From: Xanthomonas sp. DAR 80977
GTDB taxonomy: Bacteria; Pseudomonadota; Gammaproteobacteria; Xanthomonadales; Xanthomonadaceae
Reading direction: 5' to 3'
Assembly (NCBI RefSeq): GCF_041240605.1
Contig: NZ_CP162487.1
Coordinates: 5,091,001 to 5,155,000 of the forward strand
Length of the DNA: 64,000 nt
Below, in pieces: positions 1-7,272 of the stretch (its first letter is position 1; each line of letters begins with the position of its first letter). A program made the translations under genes and the position numbers. The notes under the pieces were generated by a model. It was not told the DNA's origin. It was given only the letters and a program-made list of their open reading frames with translations, and made no database searches.

Positions 1-1
1 C

Positions 2-379
2 TCAGGGGTTATCGCCGCGTGGTGGTTCCTGCGCGTCGCTGGGGCGCGGCACGCGCGGCGGCGCGGCCCGGCCCGGCTGCGGATCGTCCATGTAGCGCAC
101 GCGGCCGCGGCCATCCATGTACTTCACGCGGTTGATGTCGCGCCCGTCGAACGGCACGCGCTCGGCACCGAGGATCTGTCCACCGGTAGACCGCTGCACC
201 CGGCGCACCGCATCGGACAGCGAGCTGCCGGTATAGTCGCGCGGCCGGGCCGCCTCGCGCGGCGGTGCCATCGGCGCCACGCCCGGACCCGGCTGCTGCG
301 CCCATACATCGCCCACGGCCATGAGCGCGAATGCGATCACGGCGGCGGTGCGGCAGCGGCGGAGAGTGGCGGAGGTCAC
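2..379 (-). CDS. Small secreted protein of unknown function
   Basis: A 125-residue protein with an N-terminal hydrophobic segment ending around VWAQQ (residues 24-29), which looks like a Sec signal peptide with cleavage after WA. The middle (residues 52-98) reads LSDAVRRVQRSTGG, then AERVPFDG, then KYMDGRGRVRYMDD. This layout is seen in small periplasmic PepSY-like proteins that xanthomonads keep beside two-component genes, but no enzyme motif is visible. The tail is rich in Pro and Arg. The stop lies at the window edge, so the downstream partner is not visible. The function is unknown and the PepSY comparison is from memory of the family. Confidence 0.7.
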   Translation of the reverse strand: MTSATLRRCRTAAVIAFALMAVGDVWAQQPGPGVAPMAPPREAARPRDYTGSSLSDAVRRVQRSTGGQILGAERVPFDGRDINRVKYMDGRGRVRYMDDPQPGRAAPPRVPRPSDAQEPPRGDNP

Positions 380-758
380 GGGATGGCATCCTAACGGACT
401 GATTGGAAACGTTCAAAAGTTGTGAAACGGGACGCCTGGCGGCGACGTCGCGATTTCGCAAAATCGAGCCAAATTCTTGATTTTTCGGGGTGAATCCGAT
501 CTGAACTTTTCCCGCCGCGGCCGTCGGCGTTCAGTGAAATGAACTCCCGGTTCCGCGCTGGCGGACCGTCGCCAGCGGCGCCCGGCCCCGCCTCGGCAAG
601 GATCTGCCGCCCCTTCCGCGCCGGCACGGGCGGCCGGCGCAAGCTGAACAAAGTAACTGAACGCGCCGCCGAAAGGGAAGCGCGGCGCCTGCCGAGACAG
701 CTTGCGTTGGGGCCAAGTGACACGGAGCGCGGACCGATCGCGACCCGTGCGGACCTGG
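380..758. other. Intergenic region, nothing recognised
   Basis: This stretch lies between the small secreted gene and the stop codon of dusA. Bases 400-500 are somewhat AT-richer (several TTTTG/AAAATC runs) and probably hold the promoter of the leftward secreted-protein gene. No convincing gene, RNA or strong hairpin was seen in the rest. Confidence 0.4.
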
Positions 759-1778
759 CTACGCTGCGGCGTGCCGCGCGCCCTCGGTCATAAGCAAGGC
801 CTGTTCCAGCAGCGCCCAATCCGCGCCCGGCCGGTGTGCGCCCTCGCTGAGCACCTGGCGGAACGCGCGGCCGCCCGGCTGGCCGTGGAACAGGCCGAGC
901 AGGTGGCGGGCGATGTGCTTGAGCGCGACGCCCTCGGCCAGGCGCGCCTCGACATAGGGCCGCAGCGCACGCAGCAGCTCGGCGCGCGGCCGCGGCGCGG
1001 CGCCGGTCAGGGCCGCGTCCAGCCGGTGCAGCACGTAGGGATCGTGGTAGGCGGCGCGGCCCAGCATCACCCCGTCGACCGCATCCAGCTGCGCTTGCGC
1101 CGTGTCCACCTCGGCCAGCCCGCCGTTGAGCACGATCTGCAGCTGCGGACGCTCGCGCTTGAGCCGGTAGGCCCAGTCGTAGCGCAACGGCGGCACCTCG
1201 CGGTTCTCCTTGGGCGACAGGCCCTGCAGCCATGCGTTGCGCGCATGCACCACGAACAGCCCGCAGCCGGCGGCGGCGACCTGGTCGACGAAGCCCAGGA
1301 ACACCGCATAGTCGTCATCCTGATCCACCCCGAGCCGGCACTTCACCGTGACCGGGATATCCACTGCCTGCACCATCGCCGCCACGCAGTCGGCGACCAG
1401 CGCCGGCTCGCGCATCAGGCAGGCGCCGAAACGCCCGGCCTGGACCCGGTCGGACGGGCAGCCGCAATTGAGATTGACCTCGTCGTAGCCCCATTCCTGG
1501 CCGATCCGCGCCGCCTGCGCCAGCAGCGCCGGCTCGCTGCCGCCGAGCTGCAGCGCCAGCGGATGCTCGGCCGCATCGAAGCCCAGCAGGCGCTCGCGAT
1601 CGCCCAGCACCACGGCATTGGCGTGCACCATCTCGGTGTACAGCCGCGCCGACGGCGCCAGCAGCCGGTGGAACACGCGGCAGTGGCGGTCGGTCCAGTC
1701 CATCATCGGCGCGACGGACAGGCGCAGCGAGGCGGCGTAGCGCGCGGACAGGGCGGAGGTCGGGAGCGGAAGCGTCAT
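759..1778 (-). CDS. dusA: tRNA-dihydrouridine(20/20a) synthase DusA
   Basis: An FMN- and NADPH-dependent enzyme that reduces uridine to dihydrouridine in the tRNA D-loop. The 339 residues match the usual length. The N-terminal barrel begins LSVAPMMDWTDRHCR, the DusA signature. NLNCGCPSDRVQ carries the catalytic cysteine, followed by VTVKCRLG, VVHARNAWLQGLSPKENR and the phosphate-binding NGG and VMLGRAAY motifs. The ATG at 1778 is followed by a short extension before the barrel. The 5' end, up to the MMDWTD codons, lies inside a direct repeat whose second copy is at 4054-4262, so the present start codon and leader were probably supplied by the integrated element. The 5' end of dusA is a known integration site for genomic islands. 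Confidence 0.95.
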   Translation of the reverse strand: MTLPLPTSALSARYAASLRLSVAPMMDWTDRHCRVFHRLLAPSARLYTEMVHANAVVLGDRERLLGFDAAEHPLALQLGGSEPALLAQAARIGQEWGYDEVNLNCGCPSDRVQAGRFGACLMREPALVADCVAAMVQAVDIPVTVKCRLGVDQDDDYAVFLGFVDQVAAAGCGLFVVHARNAWLQGLSPKENREVPPLRYDWAYRLKRERPQLQIVLNGGLAEVDTAQAQLDAVDGVMLGRAAYHDPYVLHRLDAALTGAAPRPRAELLRALRPYVEARLAEGVALKHIARHLLGLFHGQPGGRAFRQVLSEGAHRPGADWALLEQALLMTEGARHAAA

Positions 1779-1900
1779 CGGGCGCGGCGGTGCTGCGCTG
1801 TCGCCTGCTGGCGGAAGCGTCAGATCATTGGCTTTGGGATCAATAGCTTACACGTTCGCCATGAACGCTGCCGAGGCCTGCCCCCCCCCCAACTCACCTG
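1690..1900. repeat. Left direct repeat of the dusA island (att-like)
   Basis: This repeat overlaps the first ~30 codons of dusA and ~120 bp of its leader. It shares long identical tracts with 4054-4262, for example around 'GATCAATAGCTTACACGTTC'. It contains a run of ten C at 1881-1890 that is absent from the other copy, near where similarity fades. Confidence 0.8.
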
Positions 1901-2018
1901 ACGGTCGCCCGCCGACTCACGATTGGTGCTGCCGCCGGCCTGGTAGACGCGCGAGGTGCACGTCGTGAGCGACAGAAGCGGTACGCACAACCGAGACACG
2001 CACTTGTATTGCAAAGGG

Positions 2019-2294
2019 ATGCTAGCCCATGACGTCAACATCCCTGCAGACGCGCTGCGCGTCGAGCAATCGGTAGTACGCCTCCGCCGGGAATCGCGCG
2101 AACTGGCCACCGTGCTGCGCACTCAGTTCTGTATGCTGCTGGGAGGTCAGCGGGATAAGGTGAATCACTTGGACCTACGGCTTGGCGTCTACCGAGAACG
2201 TCTGGCAGAAGCGAAGGGCTGGTTGCGGCGCGACATAGCGGACTTTTCTAAGCGCGGCACTATGTCACGGGAGGAAGTGATTCATGGCCGCTGA
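2019..2294 (+). CDS. Small island protein, unknown function
   Basis: About 91 residues from the ATG at 2019 (MLAHDVNIPADALRVEQ); the frame is open upstream to 1956. The sequence is charged and probably helical (VVRLRRESRELATVLRTQ, then RLGVYRERLAEAKGWLRRD), with no recognised domain. It ends 11 bases inside the next small gene, so the two are likely translationally coupled. It may be a phage-type accessory protein. No function is assigned, and the start is uncertain because the purine-rich bases sit directly against the ATG. Confidence 0.5.
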   Translation: MLAHDVNIPADALRVEQSVVRLRRESRELATVLRTQFCMLLGGQRDKVNHLDLRLGVYRERLAEAKGWLRRDIADFSKRGTMSREEVIHGR

Positions 2295-2506
2295 CGAGTT
2301 TCTCCACGTTCTGGCTGCTGTTCGGCAAGTACGGCGCCACGATGACGATCGAGCAGCTGCGCGATGCCTTCTTCCCGGGCAGCGCCATGAAGACCATGGC
2401 GAACCGGCACAGCGCGCGCCTGCTGCCGGCCAGGACCAGCGACGTTTACGACACGCGGGACGTGGCGGCTTGGTGGGATGTTCAGAGGCGCACGCACGCC
2501 TCATAA
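2284..2506 (+). pseudogene. Frameshifted PrtN-like/phage DNA-binding small protein
   Basis: From about 2300 one frame reads STFWLLFGKYGA, then TIEQLRDAFFPGSAMKTMAN, then DVYDTRDVAAWWD, ending in TAA at 2504-2506. This is the layout of small phage DNA-binding proteins such as the pyocin activator PrtN: a hydrophobic start, a helix-turn-helix around DAFFPG, and a final DxRDVAxWWD. The good start, ATG at 2284 behind GGGAGG, lies in another frame. Deleting one T in the run at 2299-2301 joins the frames into MAADEFSTFWLL. It is therefore either a one-base frameshift pseudogene or a sequencing error. The family assignment is by pattern only. Confidence 0.55.
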
Positions 2507-2611
2507 ACTACAACGAAAAAGAAGTCCGGCTCTTGGGCTGACCATACTATGCGGCGTTCCACTGGGAATTGCGCTATCGTTCCGCCCTCGCTGTATCTTG
2601 GCAATCGGCGA

Positions 2612-3112
2612 CTAATACACTTGCAGCAGCTCCCTACTCAGCTTCGGCCAATAGTCGCTAATGATCTTCTGCGCCACGGTATAGTTCTTAGTATTCGACC
2701 TAGCCTTTGAACCTCTGAAACCTGCAGGATCAGCCATTCTGGTTAGCGCGCGGTCCGCGTTACTATGAACCTTATCTTCGATAATCTTCACCTTAACCAT
2801 GTCTGCGCCTAATGCATCAAGGTCGATCAGGAGAGAATAAATTCGCCCGCTACGCAATCCGACAAATGCGATCATATGATCGTCTACTGCGATTGGCTTG
2901 CTATCCTCAGCATCAATATACTTGAAATCGATAACGAATTTCTTAGCATATTCGTCGTAGTCACCGCGAACTTGCAGCGGCACATCATAGGGCGACATGC
3001 TCATTTCAATTGTCACACTGCGGGAGTCAAGACCAGAATGAGCCTGCTTGATCTGGTTGTATTTGGACTCGTCGACTTCGATCCAATCCGCGACTTGTTC
3101 ATTCATGATCAT
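2612..3112 (-). CDS. Unknown partner protein of the island cassette
   Basis: 166 residues starting MIMNEQVADWIEVDESKY. No signal peptide or membrane segment is visible, so it is probably cytoplasmic. The centre (FVIDFKYIDAEDSKPIAVDD, then MIAFVGLRSGRIYSLLID) alternates hydrophobic residues like a beta-sheet domain. The C-terminus is basic, then amphipathic (AQKIISDYWPKLSRELL). I do not recognise the family. Its ATG overlaps the stop of the upstream membrane gene as ATGA, indicating translational coupling and joint function. Codon use is much richer in A/T-ending codons than the flanking chromosomal genes, which supports horizontal origin. Confidence 0.7.
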   Translation of the reverse strand: MIMNEQVADWIEVDESKYNQIKQAHSGLDSRSVTIEMSMSPYDVPLQVRGDYDEYAKKFVIDFKYIDAEDSKPIAVDDHMIAFVGLRSGRIYSLLIDLDALGADMVKVKIIEDKVHSNADRALTRMADPAGFRGSKARSNTKNYTVAQKIISDYWPKLSRELLQVY

Positions 3113-3900
3113 ACCCTCGGCAACAACAACGAAAAGACTCGGGCATATTGCTTGAAAGCGCCATCTGCCTTCTTTTTACTCAGCGTCTCCGAGACCGAGT
3201 CGAGAACCAGCACCCCCCAAGGCTCTCCTTTTACCAAGACCCTAACAGCCCAATAGGAACGGGAAGATGAACTCTTCTTTTTCAAGGCATCCACGTCTAT
3301 GTTGGTGTCTTCCGCGTAGCGAATGAAATCCTCGGGTGAACTCAACGCCGTCAGCGACGGCAACTGTTCGACGTGTATCGCACCTTCGCTTTCCCACGCC
3401 TTCCCGGCAACACCATTCAAGCACCCGGGGTTGTTCGGGTGGACCCGAAAGCAGCGCACATTGCTCTTGCTCGTGTGGGCCGACCTTACGAATGGCATCA
3501 GCCAAAAACTCCACGGGATCCAATAGCACCATCGCCGCCGGTATTGGTACAGAGTGACACGATGATGATGATGATAGCTACCTGGTTGAGTGCCGTAGAC
3601 GTCACTTCGAATGTCATCAATGACTCGCTGGAGTTCCTTCCAAACCTCTGGCTCGCCTACAGCCTTCTTAACAAGCTTCAGCCCCACCGCCGCACCCAGC
3701 ATTGTAGGAGAGAGCCACCATGCATTCTGTTGAACCTGTGTCAACAGCCAAGCAATGATCGGTCCTGCTTCACCTAGCTTCCGACTCAGCTGCTCTGGCT
3801 TCGCCTTCATGATGGCAGCCACCAGCCCGGCCGAGAACAACAACGCTCCCTGCACGTATCCGGCCCATCGATACCATTCAGGGTTTCTGTTGCCTCGCAC
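3109..3900 (-). CDS. Two-TM protein with C-terminal GAF-like domain
   Basis: 263 residues. A GTG start at 3900 sits behind a strong GGGAGGGGGG ribosome site. Two hydrophobic segments follow, around residues 13-30 (YVQGALLFSAGLVAAIM) and 47-76 (IIAWLL to WWLSPTMLGAAVGLKL). After a linker with HHHH at 109-112, the C-terminal ~150 residues look like a GAF sensor fold: VTLYQYRR, a conserved-looking NGVAGKAWESEGAIHV, then YWAVRVLVKGEPWGVLVLDS. This suggests a membrane-anchored small-ligand sensor or an effector gated by one. It is the first gene of an overlapping pair inside a low-GC island, an arrangement common in defence cassettes. The GAF call is by pattern and the function is unknown. Confidence 0.65.
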   Translation of the reverse strand: MRGNRNPEWYRWAGYVQGALLFSAGLVAAIMKAKPEQLSRKLGEAGPIIAWLLTQVQQNAWWLSPTMLGAAVGLKLVKKAVGEPEVWKELQRVIDDIRSDVYGTQPGSYHHHHRVTLYQYRRRWCYWIPWSFWLMPFVRSAHTSKSNVRCFRVHPNNPGCLNGVAGKAWESEGAIHVEQLPSLTALSSPEDFIRYAEDTNIDVDALKKKSSSSRSYWAVRVLVKGEPWGVLVLDSVSETLSKKKADGAFKQYARVFSLLLPRV

Positions 3901-4053
3901 CGCCCCCCCTCCCTAGGGCTATTTGTCGGCATTGAACCACGAAGCTGGCATGAATTGGGCGACATCTTGAGGCATGGAATCTCGCGAGGCCGCCCCCTCC
4001 TAATCGCACTAATAGTGGACCAGCGCCCCGGAAATCCCTATTTGGAAGGCATG

Positions 4054-4262
4054 TCGGTCCAAGTCCATCATCGGCGCGACGGACAGGCGCAGGGAGGCGG
4101 CATAGCGCGCGGACAGGGCGGAGGTCGGGAGCAGAAGCGTCATCGGGCGCGGCGGTGCTGCGCTGTCGCCTGCTGGCGTAAGCGGCAGATCATTAGCTTT
4201 GGGATCAATAGCTTACACGTTCGCCATGAACGCTGCCGAGGCCCACGCGCAAATTCACCTGG
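4054..4262. repeat. Right direct repeat of the dusA island with truncated dusA 5' end
   Basis: A second copy of the dusA 5' end and leader. The minus strand still encodes MTLLLPTSALSARYAAS and then VAPMMD, but an extra base (TCCAAGTCC instead of TCCAGTCC) shifts the frame at the attachment core and the rest of dusA is missing. It is the far-end scar of integration. The leader may still hold a functional promoter firing leftward into the island. Confidence 0.75.
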
Positions 4263-4305
4263 CGCTTGACCCGCCGCCGCATCCGGCCTATCGTGCGCTC
4301 GCCGA

Positions 4306-4530
4306 AGGTATCCATCGCTTCATTCGGATGAAGGGATGGATTTAAACGGGAATCCGGTGAAGGCCGGCGCCGCAAGCGCCTGCCCATTCCGGAGCTGCCC
4401 CGCAGCGGTGAATGGAAACGACCTCCGTCAATGGCACTGGGCCGGCGCATGCCGGCCTGGGAAGCGGCGGACAGTAGGCGCGCAGCCGGCACGGTGCGCT
4501 CGTCCATCAGCCCGAATACCGGCCCCGGCC
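4306..4530 (+). ncRNA. Cobalamin riboswitch upstream of metE
   Basis: The plus strand shows the ordered B12-element motifs: GGGAATCCGGTG (about 4349), then GGAGCTGCCCCGCAGCGGTG (4391-4410) with the B12 box, ATGGAAACGA (4411-4420), CCGTCAATGGCACTG, GGGAAGCGG (about 4460), and AGCCCGAATACC (about 4510-4520). The order and spacing match adenosyl/methyl-cobalamin riboswitches. It lies ~225 bp before metE, so B12 should repress MetE, the B12-independent methionine synthase. Confidence 0.93.
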
Positions 4531-4550
4531 GGAGGACCTGTGGGTCCTCC
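4531..4550 (+). terminator. Expression-platform hairpin after the metE riboswitch
   Basis: A perfect 8-bp stem, GGAGGACC-TGTG-GGTCCTCC, follows the riboswitch aptamer directly. No U-run follows, so it may act as a Rho-dependent or processing signal rather than a classical terminator. It is probably part of the ON/OFF platform. Confidence 0.5.
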
Positions 4551-4754
4551 GATTCGACCTGGCGTCTCCGCGGGGAGGCGGCCGGAAGCCGTGCCGTGGC
4601 CGTGCGCCGCGTCGCGCTCTTCCGCCTGCCCGCGTGGCGCCGGTTCGCCCGCGGGGGCGAAGGTCGCTGGCGTGGCGGGCGTCCCGTGCGAACGGGCGGA
4701 CGGCGCGCGGTTCCTTCGTTCCTCAATGCCTATGAACGCAATGAGGAAACGCAA

Positions 4755-7046
4755 ATGACGATCGTGACCAACCTGGGCTTCCCGCGCATCGGCGCGCGGC
4801 GCGAGCTCAAGCGTGCGCTGGAAAGCTACTGGCGCCGCGAAACGGATGAGGCAAGCCTGCAAGACACGGCGCGGCAGCTGCGCCAGCGGCACTGGCGGCT
4901 GCAGGTCGAGGCCGGGGTGGATCTGCCGCCCAGCAACGACTTCAGCCTGTACGACGCGATGCTCGACACCGCGTTCCTGTTCGATGCGATCCCGCAGCGC
5001 TACCGCGCGCTGGCCGATGCCGATCCGCTGGCCGGCTACTTCGCGATGGCGCGCGGCACGCAGGAGGACGGCCTGGACCTGCACGCGCTGGAAATGACCA
5101 AGTGGTTCGACACCAACTACCACTACCTGGTGCCGGAGCTGGCGCGGCGCCAGCACTTCCGCCTGCGCGGCGACAAGCCGCTGGCCGAATTCCTGGAAGC
5201 CAAGGCGCTGGGCATCACCACGCGGCCGGTGCTGATCGGGCCGGTGACCTTCCTGCTGCTGTCCAAGACCGTGGACGGCAGCGATCGCTGGGCGCTGCTG
5301 GACAGCCTGCTGCCGGTCTACGCCGAACTGCTGCAGCAGCTCGATGCGGCCGGCGCCAACTGGGTGCAGATCGACGAGCCGGCGCTGGTGCTGGACCTGG
5401 ACGAGGCCGCGCGCGCCGCCTATCGCCGCGCCTATGCGTTCCTGGCCCAGGCGCCGCGGCCGAAGCTGCTGCTGACCACGTATTTCGGTGAGCTGGGCGA
5501 CAACCTGGAACTGGCCGCGGCGCTGCCGGTGGACGGCCTGCACGTGGACCTGGTGCGCGGCGTGGCGCAGCTGGACGCGGTGCTGCAGGCGCTGCCGGCC
5601 GGGCGCGTGCTGTCGGCCGGGCTGGTCAACGGCCGCAACGTGTGGCGCACGCCGCTGGACAACGCGCTGACCCTGGCGCGCTACGCGGCCGGGCATGTCG
5701 GCCTCGAACGCCTGTGGCTGGCGCCGTCGTGCTCGCTGCTGCACGTGCCGGTGGACCTGGAACAGGAAAAGGCGCTGGACCGCGAGCTGTCCGCATGGCT
5801 GGCTTTCGCCAGGCAGAAGCTGCAGGAACTGCGCACGCTGGCCGATGCGGTGCACGAGTTGCCGCATGCACAGGCCGAGCTGGACGCGGCGCGCGAGGCG
5901 CTGGCGACGCGGCGCGCGTCCGCGCGCGTGCATCGTCCTGACGTGGCCCGGCGGGTGGCGGCGCTGAGCGAGGATGCCGGGCGCCGCCAGTCGCCGTATC
6001 CGCAGCGGCGCGAGGCGCAACAGGCGGCATTGCGGTTGCCGGCCTACCCGACCACCACGATCGGCTCGTTCCCGCAGACCGCGCAGGTGCGGCAGGCGCG
6101 CGCGCAGCACAAGGCCGGCAAGCTCGGCGATGCCGAGTACGACGCGTTCCTGGCCGCGGAGACCGAACGCTGCGTGCGCGCGCAGGAGCAGATCGGGCTG
6201 GACGTGCTGGTGCACGGCGAGTTCGAGCGCAACGACATGGTCGAATACTTCGGCGAGCAGCTCGAAGGTTTCGCCTTCACCAAGCATGGCTGGGTGCAGA
6301 GCTACGGCTCGCGCTGCGTGAAGCCGCCGATCATCTTCGGCGACGTGCAGCGCCCGGCGCCGATGACGCTGCGCTGGACCCAGTACGCGCAGTCGCTGAC
6401 CGACAAGCCGATGAAGGGCATGCTGACCGGGCCGGTGACGGTGCTGCAGTGGTCGTTCGTGCGCGACGACCAGGAACGCGCGCAGACCTGCCGGCAGATC
6501 GCGCTGGCGCTACGCGACGAGGTGCGCGACCTGGAGGCGGCCGGCATCGGCGTGATCCAGATCGACGAGCCGGCGATCCGCGAGGGCCTGCCGCTGCGCC
6601 GCGCCGAGTGGCAGGCGTACCTGGAGTGGGCGGTGCAGTGCTTCCGCATCGCCGCGGCCGGGGTGCGCGACGCGACCCAGATCCACACCCACATGTGCTA
6701 CTCGGAGTTCAACGACATCATCGAGGCGGTGGCGGCGATGGATGCGGACGTGATCTCGATCGAGACCTCGCGCTCGCGGATGGAACTGCTCGATGCGTTC
6801 GTGCGCTTCCGCTATCCGAACGCGATCGGCCCGGGCGTGTACGACATCCACTCGCCGCGCGTGCCCGGCACGCAGGAGATGCTGCAGCTGCTGGACAAGG
6901 CGCGGGCGGTGCTGGATCCGCAGCAGCTGTGGGTCAATCCGGATTGCGGATTGAAGACCCGCGGCTGGCCGGAAACGCGCAGCGCGCTGGAAGCGATGGT
7001 GGCCGCGGCGCGGCAGCTGCGCGCGCAGCAGGCGCAGGCGGCGTAG
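4755..7046 (+). CDS. metE: Cobalamin-independent methionine synthase MetE
   Basis: Transfers the methyl group of 5-methyltetrahydropteroyl-triglutamate to homocysteine to make methionine without B12. The 763 residues are full family length. The start is the ATG at 4755 giving MTIVTNLGFPRIGARRELK; the frame is open further upstream but that part overlaps the riboswitch. The C-terminal catalytic half begins PTTTIGSFPQTAQVRQAR and carries the zinc ligands in HTHMCYSEFND and VNPDCGLKTRGW. The N-terminal half is the degenerate duplicate barrel. An upstream cobalamin riboswitch indicates repression when B12 is available. Confidence 0.97.
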   Translation: MTIVTNLGFPRIGARRELKRALESYWRRETDEASLQDTARQLRQRHWRLQVEAGVDLPPSNDFSLYDAMLDTAFLFDAIPQRYRALADADPLAGYFAMARGTQEDGLDLHALEMTKWFDTNYHYLVPELARRQHFRLRGDKPLAEFLEAKALGITTRPVLIGPVTFLLLSKTVDGSDRWALLDSLLPVYAELLQQLDAAGANWVQIDEPALVLDLDEAARAAYRRAYAFLAQAPRPKLLLTTYFGELGDNLELAAALPVDGLHVDLVRGVAQLDAVLQALPAGRVLSAGLVNGRNVWRTPLDNALTLARYAAGHVGLERLWLAPSCSLLHVPVDLEQEKALDRELSAWLAFARQKLQELRTLADAVHELPHAQAELDAAREALATRRASARVHRPDVARRVAALSEDAGRRQSPYPQRREAQQAALRLPAYPTTTIGSFPQTAQVRQARAQHKAGKLGDAEYDAFLAAETERCVRAQEQIGLDVLVHGEFERNDMVEYFGEQLEGFAFTKHGWVQSYGSRCVKPPIIFGDVQRPAPMTLRWTQYAQSLTDKPMKGMLTGPVTVLQWSFVRDDQERAQTCRQIALALRDEVRDLEAAGIGVIQIDEPAIREGLPLRRAEWQAYLEWAVQCFRIAAAGVRDATQIHTHMCYSEFNDIIEAVAAMDADVISIETSRSRMELLDAFVRFRYPNAIGPGVYDIHSPRVPGTQEMLQLLDKARAVLDPQQLWVNPDCGLKTRGWPETRSALEAMVAAARQLRAQQAQAA

Positions 7047-7064
7047 GCAAGCGGCTTGAGCCGA

Positions 7065-7095
7065 CGATGCCCGGCGTGCTGCACGCCGGGCATCG
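7065..7095 (+). terminator. Hairpin downstream of metE
   Basis: A perfect 14-bp inverted repeat (CGATGCCCGGCGTG, 3-nt loop, CACGCCGGGCATCG) begins 18 bases after the metE stop. There is no clear U-tract. It is a likely transcription end or 3' stabiliser. Confidence 0.6.
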
Positions 7096-7272
7096 CAGCG
7101 GCAGGAGTGACCGGCATGTCCGTTCGCGGGCATCGCCGCGCAGCGCCTGGTTGATGCGCCGGCCCTGGGGGAGCAGGCCTGCCCTGCCGCACCGCGCTGC
7201 GCAGCGCGGGCTGATGCGACGCACACGCCGCAGATGGCAAATCACCCCCGCAGCGCTACAGGCGAGCGCGAC

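Larger units (their letters stand above)
1690..4262. mobile_element. dusA-integrated mini genomic island (integrase-less)
   Basis: Two direct repeats of about 210 bp (1690-1900 and 4054-4262), differing at scattered positions, bound a segment of clearly lower GC than its surroundings. Both start at the dusA codons for MMDWTDR ('TCGGTCCA' on the plus strand) and run through the dusA start codon into its leader. dusA-specific islands integrate at this place. The cargo is two small phage-like genes on the plus strand and an overlapping two-gene cassette on the minus strand. No integrase or excisionase is recognisable, so the element is probably a deletion remnant or is mobilised in trans. Confidence 0.75.

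Noticed and set aside
1881..1890. Phase-variable poly-C tract
   Set aside because: Ten C in a row but not inside a recognised coding frame; could be a sequencing artefact or a decayed junction.
702..1901. 399-residue plus-strand frame over dusA
   Set aside because: Fully covered by dusA on the other strand, and composition is His/Arg/Gln-rich.
2284..2541. 85-residue frame starting at ATG 2284
   Set aside because: After six codons its composition is unlike a protein; the neighbouring frame encodes the recognisable small protein, so a frameshift is preferred.
3550..3580. Engineered His-tag (HHHH) in the island protein
   Set aside because: Only four His from a short ATG-rich tract inside a natural-looking coding context; no vector sequence nearby.
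4428..6287. 619-residue minus-strand frame over metE
   Set aside because: His/Arg/Gln-rich composition and full overlap with metE; a shadow of high-GC third positions.
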